This document shows positions 18,809 to 28,556 of a stretch of 64,000 nt of DNA, in pieces (the first letter of the stretch is position 1; each line of letters starts with the position of its first letter). Origin of the DNA: Acidobacteriota bacterium (GTDB taxonomy: Bacteria; Acidobacteriota; Terriglobia; Terriglobales; Acidobacteriaceae); contig PJLO01000001.1 of assembly GCA_003010405.1 (NCBI GenBank), positions 33,009-97,008 of the forward strand. Direction: 5' to 3'. A program made the position numbers and the translations under genes. The notes beneath the pieces are model-generated. The model was not told where the DNA came from, ran no database searches, and saw nothing but the letters and a program-made list of their open reading frames with translations.

Positions 18809-20101
18809 TCAGCGGCTTGCGGATGAGGGAGCGTTCTGCTCCAAGGTGGCTAACACGCGGGCCACGCCAATCATCCCGATTGCCTGTGCGCAGGGATAGT
18901 CCAGCTCTCGTGATCGGCGCAGCGCATCGATTGGATCCACCTGCGCTGCCGCTCCGCTCACTTCCATAATCACTGCGATAGCCTCGCGCTCGTTTTCGCG
19001 ACCGCTCCACACAGCATTCAATGAGTTGAACGCCAGATCGAAGTAGCGAGCCCCCAGCTCGATGTCCCCTCCCCTCCGGGTGGTAAATCCGCTCGCAGCA
19101 GCCTCTCTCGCGCGCCGTGCCGGAGGCATCTCCTCCAATTCTTGAATCCGGTCCATCTTCGCCGGTCCTGTCGCCTTCAAAACCGATGCGGGCTGGTCCA
19201 TCGGATGCGAGACTTCTTCTTCACCACGCGAGCTTTGTGCCACCCGCCGCGCCATCACGTCGCCGGCCAGCGCATCTTCGTACTCTTTCGGACCGAGTGC
19301 TTGCTTCATTGCTGCGGTCGTCACGTTCGCGGCAACCGCTCGGTTTTCACCATCGTTTAACTTGCCTAGCCAGAGCAGAAGTCGCAGCCCAGCTTTCCTG
19401 GCCAGGGAACGATCCACCTCGCCGGCCGCTCGCGCGTACACGGCAGCAAGTTTTGGTGCTTCCTGTTCTTTATGCCCGGCGTCCATCGGAAGAGAGTCAA
19501 AGAGCTTCTCGAACTTATTCAGAGACCACGCCGATTTCAATCCCGCATGTTCCATGAGCGCCAACGTAGCACGGGGAGCGAGTTTCTTCTCCTGCAGGCC
19601 CGCCTCGATGAGCTTTTGCGCGCTCGCCACAACCGCCGGACAGGTGGAGATCGCGGCCACAACCGTGGTGTCAGCCGCATCCACTTGCTGCACCGTAATG
19701 TTTTCGATCAAGGTCTGCGCCACACCACAGCCGATTAAACCGGAGTTGAGCATTGAGCTTTCGGGCTGGTCTCCGCGCTGAATGAGCGCCTGCTCTACTC
19801 GCAATCCTTCGCGAATATAAATCTTCGCCAGTTCCGGAAAAATTGGCGCTATCACCCGGGCCGCCGTACCTAATACCCGCAATCGATCCTGGGGGTCTCT
19901 CTGTGTCACAGCCACCGCCCCGCGCACCGCCTCGTATGCAAAACGCTTCCGCGCCTCCGGCGACTGAGTCGAAGTGTTGACAGAACTCGCATTGCTGTAT
20001 CCCGGCACGGGCCGCCCACCCTGGCTGAATACGAAATGGCCAGAGCCGAGCAAAAGGAAGCAGAGGATTGCTCTTCCTGTTCTTGATATCGGATTAATCA
20101 A
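18809..20101 (-). CDS. Exported helical-repeat-like protein of unknown function
   Basis: A 430-residue protein with an N-terminal signal peptide (ISRTGRAILCFLLLGSGHFV, then SQGG). The mature part is alpha-helical and Ala/Leu/Arg-rich, with repeated helix pairs of the tetratricopeptide/HEAT type suggested by the spacing of Ala-Leu patches; no exact repeat could be defined. It ends with a segment REAIAVIMEVSGAAAQVDPI resembling the earlier helices. No catalytic motif is seen. It is probably periplasmic and may be a scaffold. It stands between convergent and same-strand genes without obvious functional links. Confidence 0.6.
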   Translation of the reverse strand: MINPISRTGRAILCFLLLGSGHFVFSQGGRPVPGYSNASSVNTSTQSPEARKRFAYEAVRGAVAVTQRDPQDRLRVLGTAARVIAPIFPELAKIYIREGLRVEQALIQRGDQPESSMLNSGLIGCGVAQTLIENITVQQVDAADTTVVAAISTCPAVVASAQKLIEAGLQEKKLAPRATLALMEHAGLKSAWSLNKFEKLFDSLPMDAGHKEQEAPKLAAVYARAAGEVDRSLARKAGLRLLLWLGKLNDGENRAVAANVTTAAMKQALGPKEYEDALAGDVMARRVAQSSRGEEEVSHPMDQPASVLKATGPAKMDRIQELEEMPPARRAREAAASGFTTRRGGDIELGARYFDLAFNSLNAVWSGRENEREAIAVIMEVSGAAAQVDPIDALRRSRELDYPCAQAIGMIGVARVLATLEQNAPSSASR

Positions 20102-20180
20102 CTGCGCACCAGCAAAGGATTGACCAGGAGCTAATCTTTTACTTTAAAGACTTGCTTCGCCGTCAATCTGAATCATATTT

Positions 20181-21158
20181 CTATTTCGAGTAATGCTTGC
20201 GGGCGTGCGCTCGCAGTTCAGAGACAATCTCCTCCGCGGCATCGGTTGCACGTGCAAACTCACCCGGAGGAAAGCTGATGGCTCCAACCCGCGCATGTCC
20301 TCCGCCTCCATAGCGTTCGCAAATCTTGGCAAGATTTACGAGGTTCACGGCATCAGTCCAAGGATTTGTACCAACGGAAACCTTTACACGGAAGCTGCTC
20401 TTACTGAGTCCGACGCTGTACACGCTCTCTGGATACAGGTAGTAGGGGATAAACTTGCTGTAGCCTTCCAGGTCGTATCCGGTCACGTCGAAAAAGACCG
20501 TCTGGTCCACACACTCGCTGTGTTTGCGAATAATCTCAATTGATTGCGTGTGCCGCTCCAATAGAGGGGGAATCTGCTCGGCGACAAAGGGCAACGCGAC
20601 AATCTCGTCCAGAGGGCGATAGGCGAGTAAATCCATCAGCCGCAATATGAATGTCGGGTCCTGATTGGCTTCCAGTGCCATCGTTATGCGCATCGCTGGG
20701 TCCTTCATCCCCACGGCGACTTCAGCGCTCTTGTAAGAGGCTCCGTCCACGATGTCCGCCCACTCAATCATTTCTGCCACCGGCGCCGTTTTGAAGCCAA
20801 AGCGGTCCTGCGCGACCGTAGCCAGAAATTTCGTGCACGACTTGAAGTCGGGATCAAAGAACTTCTTATTACTCTGCTGGCGTTCAAAATGCTCCGCATC
20901 CTCTTCCGTGAGGAACGCACTCTGATGGTGGTCGAACCACCAGGTCAATTTGTCGGAAGCCAGATATTTGAAGTCAACGATTACGTTCTCGTCGCCGCTA
21001 AAATCATCAAGATTGAACAGCGCTCCCGCCCGATGCACCAGTCCCTGATATTGGAACTCCACGTTGCGACGAATGCGCTCACGGTAAAAGCGTGTGAACA
21101 ACGAAGCGGAACAAGCTCCGTCAAAACATTTGTCGTGAAAAAAGACCTTTACTATCAA
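20181..21158 (-). CDS. DHH-family phosphoesterase
   Basis: A 325-residue protein with the DHH superfamily metal motifs: HDKCFDGACSASLF (motif I, residues about 8-21), VIVDFKYL (motif II) and WWFDHHQSAF (motif III, with the name-giving DHH). The C-terminal DHHA1-type RNA/nucleotide-binding motif is ERYGGGGHARVGAISFP. Family members hydrolyse phosphodiester or phosphoanhydride bonds in short oligonucleotides, cyclic dinucleotides or polyphosphate. Which of these applies is not clear, since the protein is not obviously NrnA, RecJ or PpaC. It is followed on the chromosome by the divergent region holding fur and aguB. Confidence 0.85.
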   Translation of the reverse strand: MIVKVFFHDKCFDGACSASLFTRFYRERIRRNVEFQYQGLVHRAGALFNLDDFSGDENVIVDFKYLASDKLTWWFDHHQSAFLTEEDAEHFERQQSNKKFFDPDFKSCTKFLATVAQDRFGFKTAPVAEMIEWADIVDGASYKSAEVAVGMKDPAMRITMALEANQDPTFILRLMDLLAYRPLDEIVALPFVAEQIPPLLERHTQSIEIIRKHSECVDQTVFFDVTGYDLEGYSKFIPYYLYPESVYSVGLSKSSFRVKVSVGTNPWTDAVNLVNLAKICERYGGGGHARVGAISFPPGEFARATDAAEEIVSELRAHARKHYSK

Positions 21159-21271
21159 TGGTTCCCTTTCTATAGGACTCGTCCGTCAGAAGCACTGCGG
21201 GTGCGTCGCACGGTTGGCGCGTTTCGCTCCGAACGCAGGCAGCGAATCGCGCAAGAGCACACCCGGCATCC

Positions 21272-21790
21272 TTAGTGCAGTTCGCGCTTTATATGTTTCT
21301 TCTTCTGGCACCGTTCGCAAATGCCATACACCTGAAACGTATTGCGCGTCGTCACATAATGATGCTTCTGTCCGATATCTCTCTCCACCTTCTCGATCTC
21401 GGGCGAAAAAAACTCCACCGAGCTGCCGCACTCGGTACAGACCATGTGGTGATGGCTGCGCCGGTTGTACTGATGCTCGTAACGGGTAACACCGTCGTGG
21501 AAAGCCACGCCACTTGCCAGACCGCACTCGGCCAGCAGCTTGAGCGTGCGATACACAGTGGTAAACCCGATCCGCGGATCACTGCGCTTAACGAGGCGAT
21601 GCAGCTCTTCCGTGGAGAGATGCTCGTGCGTCTCCAAAAATGTACGGAGAATGGCGTCGCGCTGTTCGGTGTGTTTCAGGCCGACACGCTTCAGGTGGCT
21701 GTTGAATATTTCCTCGGCCTCGCGAATCGATTCATTCGAAAGAGCGGTGTTGTCGTCAACGCGTTTTGGCAGAGTGGTCATATTTAGCAA
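21272..21790 (-). CDS. Fur-family metal-dependent transcriptional regulator
   Basis: A 172-residue regulator. The winged-helix part includes LKHTEQRDAILRTFLETHEHLSTEELHRL (quoted partly as LSTEELHRLV) and IGFTTVYRTLKLLAECGLA. The dimerisation part has YEHQYNRRSHHHMVCTECG, giving the metal-binding HHH cluster, and two CxxC pairs (CTEC and CERC) for structural zinc. Fur, PerR and Zur share this plan; the sequence alone does not settle which metal or peroxide is sensed. It is transcribed away from aguB with only 83 bases between the starts, so it could influence that operon, though no clear Fur box was recognised there. Confidence 0.9.
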   Translation of the reverse strand: MLNMTTLPKRVDDNTALSNESIREAEEIFNSHLKRVGLKHTEQRDAILRTFLETHEHLSTEELHRLVKRSDPRIGFTTVYRTLKLLAECGLASGVAFHDGVTRYEHQYNRRSHHHMVCTECGSSVEFFSPEIEKVERDIGQKHHYVTTRNTFQVYGICERCQKKKHIKRELH

Positions 21791-21873
21791 GCCGATTGCA
21801 AAAAGGATATCACTGGAATGGCTTCAGGCTTTGATATTCTAAGCGCTGACTTTCAATGAGCCGGAGGACCTTA

Positions 21874-22776
21874 GTGGCACCCGACAAATTTGCGGCAGGC
21901 CTGGTTCAGATGTACTGTTCACCGGAACCGGACGACAACTTGGAGCGCGCCGTTGCCCATGTACGCGAGGCGGCACGCCGCGGCGCACAGGTTATCTGCC
22001 TGCCGGAGCTTTTCCGAACCCAGTACTTCTGCCAGCGCGAGGATACGGCGCTGTTCGATCTCGCCGAGCCGATTCCCGGCCCTACTTCAGCCCGCTTCTC
22101 TGCTCTGGCGCGAGAGTTGAAGGTCGCGATAGAGGTTTCCCTTTTCGAGCGGCGCGCCCCGGGGCTCTATCACAACACTGCCGTCATGATCGGCAGCGAT
22201 GGCGAGATTCGCGGCATATACCGCAAGATGCATATCCCCGACGACCCGCTCTATTACGAAAAGTATTACTTCACGCCGGGAGACCTCGGGTTCAAGACGT
22301 TTGATCTGGAACAGGGCTCGGTCGGCACACTGGTCTGCTGGGATCAGTGGTATCCCGAGGGCGCTCGGCTCACCTCCCTGCAGGGCGCAAGCGTGATCTT
22401 CTACCCCACGGCCATCGGGTGGCATCCGGCTGAAAAAGACGAGTGGGGGCAGGCACAGTACGAAGCCTGGTTTACCATCCAGCGGGCTCACGCCATTGCC
22501 AACGGCGTTTTTGTCGGCTCGGTCAACCGCGTGGGGCACGAAACCGGCAACATTCGGGGCAACGAGGTGAAGGGAGCAGGTCTGGAGTTCTGGGGAGGCT
22601 CGTTCCTGGCCGATCCCTTCGGCCGCATCATCGCCAAAGCCTCACACGACAAAGAAGAAATCCTGATAGGAACCGTGGATGTGAAGCTGCAGGAGGAGAT
22701 TCGGCGCAACTGGCCCTTCCTGCGTGACCGTCGGATCGACGCCTACGGGCCTATCCTGCAGAGGTTTGGAAAGTAG
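21874..22776 (+). CDS. aguB: N-carbamoylputrescine amidase (nitrilase superfamily)
   Basis: A 300-residue carbon-nitrogen hydrolase. The catalytic triad is visible: Glu in VICLPELFRTQYF, Lys in IYRKMHIPDDP, Cys in LVCWDQWYPEGAR. It hydrolyses N-carbamoylputrescine to putrescine, CO2 and ammonia. GTG 21874 is preferred to ATG 21856 because GGAGG (21863-21867) sits six bases before the GTG. The motif pattern and the neighbouring agmatine deiminase gene, which starts on the base after this stop codon, make the N-carbamoylputrescine assignment much stronger than a generic nitrilase call. Confidence 0.93.
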   Translation: MAPDKFAAGLVQMYCSPEPDDNLERAVAHVREAARRGAQVICLPELFRTQYFCQREDTALFDLAEPIPGPTSARFSALARELKVAIEVSLFERRAPGLYHNTAVMIGSDGEIRGIYRKMHIPDDPLYYEKYYFTPGDLGFKTFDLEQGSVGTLVCWDQWYPEGARLTSLQGASVIFYPTAIGWHPAEKDEWGQAQYEAWFTIQRAHAIANGVFVGSVNRVGHETGNIRGNEVKGAGLEFWGGSFLADPFGRIIAKASHDKEEILIGTVDVKLQEEIRRNWPFLRDRRIDAYGPILQRFGK

Positions 22777-23859
22777 ATGACGGCCCGGACTGAAACAGAG
22801 TTTCCTGCCCCGCTCGGCTACCGTATGCCCGCCGAGTGGGAGCCGCAACGCGCCACATGGCTGGCCTGGCCTCATAACCGCACCGACTGGCCCGGTAAAT
22901 TTGAACCAATCCCGTACGTTTATGCCGAGATCGTACGGAATCTGGCGCGCGCCTCGCGCGTCGAACTGATCGTGAACGACTCCAAGGCTGAAGAACGGGC
23001 GCGCATCGTACTACAAAACGCGAATGTCTTGCCCGCGCTGGAGGCGAGCATCTGTTTCCACCAGTGGCCAACGAATCGCGGATGGCTGCGCGATTCAGGC
23101 CCGATCTTCGTGAAGGACAAGGGCGACAAGGTCGCGCTCACCAACTGGAAATTCAACGCATGGGCCAAGTACCGAAACTGGCAACTCGACAACACCCTTC
23201 CGGAAAAAACCGCGGAGGTACGCGGTTGCAGGGAGTTCAAGGCAATTTTCAACGATCGGCAGATGGTGCTTGAGGGCGGATCGATTGACGTCAACGGACG
23301 GGGGCTGCTGCTGACGACCGAAGAATGCCTGCTGAGCCCGGTGCAACAGCGCAATCCGGGAATGACTCGCGAAGAGATTGAAACCGCACTCGGACTCATG
23401 CTGGGAGTCAAAAAGGTCCTGTGGCTGGAGCGCGGCATTGTCGGCGACGACACTCACGGACACGTAGATGACATTGCCCGCTTCGTGGGGCCACGTACGG
23501 TGCTGGCCGCCAGCGAGACTGATCCGGCGGACGAGAATTATCCGATCTTAGACGAAAGCTTGAAGCTTCTGGCGCGAATGACTGATACAGAAGGACATCC
23601 ACTTGAAATTGTCCCACTTCCCATGCCCTCGCCAGTGGTATTCAAGGGGCAACGCGTTCCCGCCAGCTACGCCAACTTCTACATCGCGAACCAGACAGTT
23701 CTGGTCCCGACGTTTAATGATCCCAATGACCTGAAGGCCCTAAACACCATTCAGCAGGTGCTTCCAAAGCATCGAATCGTGCCCATCTATTGCGGTGATT
23801 TGATCTGGGGACTGGGAGCGATTCATTGCATGACTCAGCAGGAACCGGCTGGAGAATAG
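22777..23859 (+). CDS. aguA: Agmatine deiminase
   Basis: A 360-residue member of the peptidylarginine-deiminase-like (guanidino-group-modifying) family that converts agmatine to N-carbamoylputrescine and ammonia. Landmarks are MPAEWEPQRATWLAWPHNRTDWPG, quoted partly as EPQRATWLAWPHN, TNRGWLRDSGPIF, LEGGSIDVNGRG, GDDTHGHVDDIARF and the C-terminal nucleophile region LGAIHCMTQQEP with the active-site Cys. It directly follows aguB without spacing, so the two genes act in sequence as a putrescine-forming pathway. Agmatine would come from arginine decarboxylase encoded elsewhere. Confidence 0.95.
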   Translation: MTARTETEFPAPLGYRMPAEWEPQRATWLAWPHNRTDWPGKFEPIPYVYAEIVRNLARASRVELIVNDSKAEERARIVLQNANVLPALEASICFHQWPTNRGWLRDSGPIFVKDKGDKVALTNWKFNAWAKYRNWQLDNTLPEKTAEVRGCREFKAIFNDRQMVLEGGSIDVNGRGLLLTTEECLLSPVQQRNPGMTREEIETALGLMLGVKKVLWLERGIVGDDTHGHVDDIARFVGPRTVLAASETDPADENYPILDESLKLLARMTDTEGHPLEIVPLPMPSPVVFKGQRVPASYANFYIANQTVLVPTFNDPNDLKALNTIQQVLPKHRIVPIYCGDLIWGLGAIHCMTQQEPAGE

Positions 23860-23868
23860 AAGCTCCGT

Positions 23869-24363
23869 ATGCTGAATGAATGCAAAGTTCGCAGCCAGGA
23901 AGCACCGGACGAGCGTTGGATGGAAGAGGCTCTGCGATTGGCGCGGCTGGCGGAAGTTGCAGGCGAGGTTCCTGTGGGCGCGGTGGTAGTCTGCCATGGC
24001 CGAATTGTGGGGCGCGGCTGGAATCAGGTGATTTCGACCACTGACCCTTGCGCCCACGCGGAAGTTCAAGCTCTGCGCGATGCCGGCCGTGAGCTCGGCA
24101 ACTACAGGCTGAATGGATGCGAGCTGTTTGTGACTCTGGAGCCTTGCGCGATGTGCGCTGGAGCCATCATTCATTCGCGCATCGAACGCCTTGTTTTTGG
24201 CGCTCGCGACCCCAAGGCCGGGGCTGTGGGCAGTGTGATGGAAGTGATAAACCATCCAAGCCTGAACCATTGCATGAAAGTCGCCGAAGGAGTGCTGGCG
24301 GGCCGCTGCATGGAAATGCTGCAGGCCTTTTTCAGAGAGCGCCGCGCTCAGTTGAAGGAGTAG
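23869..24363 (+). CDS. tadA: tRNA-specific adenosine deaminase
   Basis: A 164-residue cytidine/deoxycytidylate deaminase-fold enzyme. The zinc site is HAEVQALRDA (His and catalytic Glu) with EPCAMCAGAIIHSRI (two Cys), and FGARDPKAGAVGS is typical of TadA. It deaminates A34 to inosine in tRNA-Arg(ACG). It begins nine bases after aguA and is probably cotranscribed with it, although the functions are unrelated. No clear Shine-Dalgarno precedes ATG 23869; an internal ATG at 23920 (MEEALRLARLAE) would give the more common N terminus, so the start is uncertain. Confidence 0.92.
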   Translation: MLNECKVRSQEAPDERWMEEALRLARLAEVAGEVPVGAVVVCHGRIVGRGWNQVISTTDPCAHAEVQALRDAGRELGNYRLNGCELFVTLEPCAMCAGAIIHSRIERLVFGARDPKAGAVGSVMEVINHPSLNHCMKVAEGVLAGRCMEMLQAFFRERRAQLKE

Positions 24364-24428
24364 AGCTTTCGGTTCGCGTTCTCGCACTTTCCAGATGTTC
24401 TCTGGCCGGACAGTGGTAATGTACTGCG

Positions 24429-27176
24429 ATGGAATATAACGAGCCGCTCTGGGCAACCGAAGATCAACGAGAACGCCTGTTGGAGTTAACTGCCACCACG
24501 GACGATGAGCGCAAGCTCTTACCGCTGCGGCGGGATGTTCGCTCGCTGGGAATTCTGCTGGGGCGAGTCATACAGGAGCAGGCCGGAAAACAGACCTTTG
24601 ACGTTATTGAGCGGTTGCGCAGGCTGCTCATCGAGCATCGCGAACGAGCCTCTCTGGGACTTTCAGAGGCGGCGGGACTGCAAGAAGCGCGCGAAGTGAT
24701 TTCCAAGCTGGACGTTCCCACAGCCTACCTGGTTTGCAAAGCGTTTTCATATTTCTTTGAACTCTCCAACTTGGCCGAGACCAACCAGCGCAAGCGCCGC
24801 CGCCGCGCCGGTCAGCTCGGCGTGCAGTCTCCTTTGCCGGGAACTCTGCAAGGCGTGCTGCAACGGATGAAAGAGGTGGGCGTTTCTGCCAAAGAAGCGC
24901 TGCGGCTCCTGTGCGAAATTCACGTGGAACCGGTATTTACCGCGCACCCAACGGAGATGACCCGGCAAACGATTCTGCGCAAGCGGCGCAGAATCTCACG
25001 TCAACTGGAATTGCTTGATGGCCTGCCGCTCTCCGAAAGATTTGCCCGCGAGTGCGAAGAGAACATCATGACCGAGATCACGGCCATGTGGCAGACCGAC
25101 GACGTCCGGCTGAAAAAACCGACGGTTGAAGACGAGATTCGCACCGGCGCGCGCTACTACCTGCTCTCGCTCTTTGAAACCCTGCCTAAACTCTACGAAG
25201 AACTTGGGGCGGCCTTCTACGCAGTCTATGGCGAAAGGCTGGACGCGCCGGAAATGCCCCTGGTGTTGAGCTTCGGCTCCTGGATCGGCGGAGACCGCGA
25301 CGGCAATCCGTTTGTAACGGCCGAGTCAACGCACCATGCGCTGGCTTTCGCTCGCAGCGTCGCGCTGGAACACTACATCGCCGAGGCTCGACTGCTGGCG
25401 CGCAGACTCAGTGTTTCCCGGCACCAAGTGCCAGCCTCAGAGGAGCTTGGCGTTAGGATCGCCGAGTTCGTGAACGAACTTGGTTCGCCGGCGGATATGC
25501 GGCGCTCCCCACCGGCAGAATGGTATCGCACTCTGATGCTGCTGATTGCAGCTCGTCTGGAAAATATGCGCAATGGCCGAACAGGCTACGCCTCAGCCAA
25601 AGAGTTCGAACAGGATCTTTATCTCATTCGCAGCAGCCTTTGCGCGAATAAAGCCGAGCGCCTGGCTCGGCGCATGCTTGATTCCCTGCTGCTCAAGGTC
25701 CGCACCTTCGGATTTCATCTCTATACGCTGGATATTCGCCAGCACGCCAACGTGCACGCCGAGGCTATGCGAGAACTTGCCGCAAAAAGCGATCCGAACG
25801 CGCCGGGGATTGCCAGCGGACCATCTGCGCTAGGCCAGTCAGTTTCGGATTGCCTGCGCACGGTCGCCCGCGAGAAAGCCGGGGCGCCGGACTCGATTCA
25901 GCGCTACGTAATCAGCGGTGCGGAAACCAGCAACGACTCGCTCGCGGTAGTCCGGCTGGCGGCATTGTACGGAGTAAAAGTAGCCGGGGGAAATGGCGAC
26001 CCGGGACTGATGCCCGTGCCGCTTTTCGAATCCATCGAAGCTTTGCGGCGATCGGCCGACGTAATGCGCGAGCTCTGGACTAATCCTGAGTACCGGGCGC
26101 TGCTGGATTCCTGGGACGGCTGGCAGGAGGTGATGCTGGGCTACTCCGACAGCAATAAAGATGGGGGAATGCTGACCAGCACCTGGGAGTTGCACAAGGC
26201 GCATCGAGCGTTGCATCGGTCGGCGCGCGAGTGCGGAGTCAAGCTGCGAATCTTCCACGGCCGGGGAGGCACTGTGGGACGCGGCGGCGGCCCGACGCAC
26301 GGAGCCATCATGGCACAGCCCGTCGGCGACTTCACCGGCGCAATCCGCATCACCGAACAGGGCGAAGTGCTTAACTGGAAATATCTCGATCCGGTGCTGG
26401 CGGAGTGGAACCTCGAAGTGATGGTGGCGGCTGCGCTGGGCGCGCTTGCGCGTCCGAATGGCGAACACCCCGAAGATGAGGATCAGTGGCACGATGTAAT
26501 GGAAAGGATGTCTGCCGATGCTTTTGAGTACTATCGCTCGAACATCGCCGACAATCCCGAGGTGATCCAGTATTTTGAGGAAGCCACGCCGGTGAACGAA
26601 CTGGAACTGGCACGCATTGGCTCGCGTCCGGCAAGGCGCAGTTCAAGCCGCTCACTCGGCGATCTGCGCGCAATTCCGTGGGTTTTCGGATGGATGCAGA
26701 GTCGCCACGCGGTTCCCGCCTGGTTTGGCATTGGCCAAGCGATCGAACGATTTGCGGCTGGCGGCGACGGCCAGGCGCGCGAACTGCAGCGAATGGCCCG
26801 CGAGTTTCCGCTGTTTGCGGAAATGATCCGCAACGTCGAACTGGCGATGGCCAAGGCCGATATGTCGATTGCCCGCCTCTACTCCACCTTGGTGCGAGAC
26901 GCTCAGGTAGGCGAGCGCGTTTTCTCCATGCTGGTGGCCGAATTCGAGCGTGCGCAAAAATTTATCCTGTGGCTCACTGGTCAGAAGGAGCTTCTGGAGC
27001 GCAACCCCGTCTTGATGCGCTCGATCCGGTTGCGCAATCCCTATGTGGACCCACTGAGCCTCATTCAGGTCGAATTGTTGCGGCGTAAACGAGGCGGAGA
27101 AGTCAGCGAAGATTTGAATTACGCACTCGGCGCGACGATGAATGGAATTGCGGCTGGCCTGCACAACACAGGCTGA
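24429..27176 (+). CDS. ppc: Phosphoenolpyruvate carboxylase
   Basis: A 915-residue enzyme that carboxylates PEP with bicarbonate to oxaloacetate. Active-site landmarks: VFTAHPTEMTR with the catalytic His near residue 172, GSWIGGDRDGNPFVT, LGYSDSNKDGG near 571 and FHGRGGTVGRGGGP near 609. The C-terminal end NGIAAGLHNTG, where the last residues help form the active/effector site, is intact. Length is normal. It has its own 65-base upstream gap after tadA. In context it supplies oxaloacetate from the same PEP pool that drives the phosphotransferase chain of the nearby dihydroxyacetone kinase. Confidence 0.97.
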   Translation: MEYNEPLWATEDQRERLLELTATTDDERKLLPLRRDVRSLGILLGRVIQEQAGKQTFDVIERLRRLLIEHRERASLGLSEAAGLQEAREVISKLDVPTAYLVCKAFSYFFELSNLAETNQRKRRRRAGQLGVQSPLPGTLQGVLQRMKEVGVSAKEALRLLCEIHVEPVFTAHPTEMTRQTILRKRRRISRQLELLDGLPLSERFARECEENIMTEITAMWQTDDVRLKKPTVEDEIRTGARYYLLSLFETLPKLYEELGAAFYAVYGERLDAPEMPLVLSFGSWIGGDRDGNPFVTAESTHHALAFARSVALEHYIAEARLLARRLSVSRHQVPASEELGVRIAEFVNELGSPADMRRSPPAEWYRTLMLLIAARLENMRNGRTGYASAKEFEQDLYLIRSSLCANKAERLARRMLDSLLLKVRTFGFHLYTLDIRQHANVHAEAMRELAAKSDPNAPGIASGPSALGQSVSDCLRTVAREKAGAPDSIQRYVISGAETSNDSLAVVRLAALYGVKVAGGNGDPGLMPVPLFESIEALRRSADVMRELWTNPEYRALLDSWDGWQEVMLGYSDSNKDGGMLTSTWELHKAHRALHRSARECGVKLRIFHGRGGTVGRGGGPTHGAIMAQPVGDFTGAIRITEQGEVLNWKYLDPVLAEWNLEVMVAAALGALARPNGEHPEDEDQWHDVMERMSADAFEYYRSNIADNPEVIQYFEEATPVNELELARIGSRPARRSSSRSLGDLRAIPWVFGWMQSRHAVPAWFGIGQAIERFAAGGDGQARELQRMAREFPLFAEMIRNVELAMAKADMSIARLYSTLVRDAQVGERVFSMLVAEFERAQKFILWLTGQKELLERNPVLMRSIRLRNPYVDPLSLIQVELLRRKRGGEVSEDLNYALGATMNGIAAGLHNTG

Positions 27177-27204
27177 TTCGGCACCGCACCAAGAATCACC
27201 ATAA

Positions 27205-27243
27205 ACAAAAAATCCTCCGCTCCCAAAGTTTGGAGAGCGGAGG
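27205..27243 (-). terminator. Intrinsic terminator of the glpABC transcript
   Basis: Arms CCTCCGCTC (27214-27222) and GAGCGGAGG (27235-27243) enclose a further CCAAA/TTTGG pairing. On the minus strand the hairpin is followed by TTTTTTGTTT (27205-27212 on the complement). It lies 21 bases after the glpC stop and also sits 38 bases after the ppc stop on the other strand, so it may act in both directions. Confidence 0.85.
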
Positions 27244-27263
27244 TATTCAGAGCAAAACAGCAG

Positions 27264-28556
27264 TCATGCGCAGGATGGCATATTGTCATCTTTCGGCTTA
27301 CCTGAAGTATCAGCAGTAAAACTGTACTGCTTTGCGTCCGTGGCGTAGGCGTTTAGCAGAACAATCGCGGGATGCACGGCTTTGAAGCCGGTGCCGTGCT
27401 CAATCTGCATCTGGCAGGTGGCGCACTCAGTCACCACGGCCTGCGGAGCGGTTGCGCTGATCGCGGCAAACAACTCGCCGCCAACCTCCATTGAAACCGG
27501 GTACTTCTCCTCTTTGAAGCCAAATGTTCCGGACATTCCGCAGCAACCTGCATTGAGATCCTCAATTTCTACCCCCGGAACCTGCCGCAGCAGGTGGTAC
27601 CACGGGCGGCCAATGCCCTGCGATTTCTGATGGCAGGGCGCGTGGTAAGCGAGCTTCAACGTGGCGGTCGCCGGAGCAAAACGCGTATTGAACTTGCCTG
27701 CATCCTGCTGAGCGACCAGCAGTTCCGCAAGGTCATAAGTATTGGCGGCAATCTTCGCAGCCTTTGTCGCCAAGTCGGGATCGTCTTCCAGCAGGTGCGC
27801 AAAGCCGGTCTTGAGCATGTGTCCGCAACTGGAGCAGGCGGTTACGATGCGGGCTCCGGAGTTGACTGCTTCCATCATGCTGTTCACGTTGGCCGTTGCG
27901 CGCTTGTAGGCTTCCTCGGAATTTCCGTTCGCTAATGAGGGCACACCGCAACACCCGGTGGAGGCGACTTCGGGCTGAAATCCATTTAACTCCAGCAACT
28001 CCAGGACGCGGCGGCCCAGCTCCGGCTGGTTGTACTGAATGAAGCAGCCGGGAAAGAACACGACGCGCTCCCCCTTATTCATCGCAACCACATTGGGAGT
28101 GCGCAGGTCGGGCTTCGTGTAGGCCGGAAATTTGCGCTCCGGCGTGATCTTCATGAACATGGACATGAGCTTCCGAACCGGTTTCAGCCCAAGCGAGAAG
28201 TTGGTAACTTCCGGAACAATGGTGTTGAGCTTGCCAAGCAGTCCGGGACGCGCAAGCCAGAAATCGCGCAACCGACGGACAGGTGTTTTCTTATGCGCAG
28301 CCTTGGCTCGGGCGATCAACTCGGAAACGTTCACCTGATTGGGGCAGGCGAGATCGCAGCGATGGCATCCGAGGCAGTACTCGACCCACTCGGTATCACA
28401 CTCGATCCCCTCCCGCCGCATGCGCTCCAGTTCAGGACCTAGGCGCTTCGGGCCGGGATAGGCCGGATGCGCGGTTACAACCGGACACGCAGTGTTGCAG
28501 TCCGTGCACTTCAAACAGTTATCAAGCGAGACCTCATCCTTGCGATCCTTGCGCAT
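27264..28556 (-). CDS. glpC: Anaerobic-type glycerol-3-phosphate dehydrogenase subunit C
   Basis: A 430-residue iron-sulfur protein. Two [4Fe-4S] ferredoxin motifs are near the N terminus: CLKCTDCNTACP (C14, C17, C20, C24) and CLGCHRCDLACP. Two CCG domains of the GlpC/heterodisulfide-reductase type follow (STGCCGVPS and NAGCCGMSG). It would pass electrons from GlpA to the membrane quinone pool. Its start lies inside the 3' end of glpB (23-base overlap), with GGAG upstream of ATG 28556, so translation is likely coupled. The gene order glpA-glpB-glpC matches E. coli. Confidence 0.92.
   Translation of the reverse strand: MRKDRKDEVSLDNCLKCTDCNTACPVVTAHPAYPGPKRLGPELERMRREGIECDTEWVEYCLGCHRCDLACPNQVNVSELIARAKAAHKKTPVRRLRDFWLARPGLLGKLNTIVPEVTNFSLGLKPVRKLMSMFMKITPERKFPAYTKPDLRTPNVVAMNKGERVVFFPGCFIQYNQPELGRRVLELLELNGFQPEVASTGCCGVPSLANGNSEEAYKRATANVNSMMEAVNSGARIVTACSSCGHMLKTGFAHLLEDDPDLATKAAKIAANTYDLAELLVAQQDAGKFNTRFAPATATLKLAYHAPCHQKSQGIGRPWYHLLRQVPGVEIEDLNAGCCGMSGTFGFKEEKYPVSMEVGGELFAAISATAPQAVVTECATCQMQIEHGTGFKAVHPAIVLLNAYATDAKQYSFTADTSGKPKDDNMPSCA

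Noticed and set aside
23740..24456. 238-codon minus-strand frame
   Set aside because: Antisense to tadA and the aguA end, both of which are certain.
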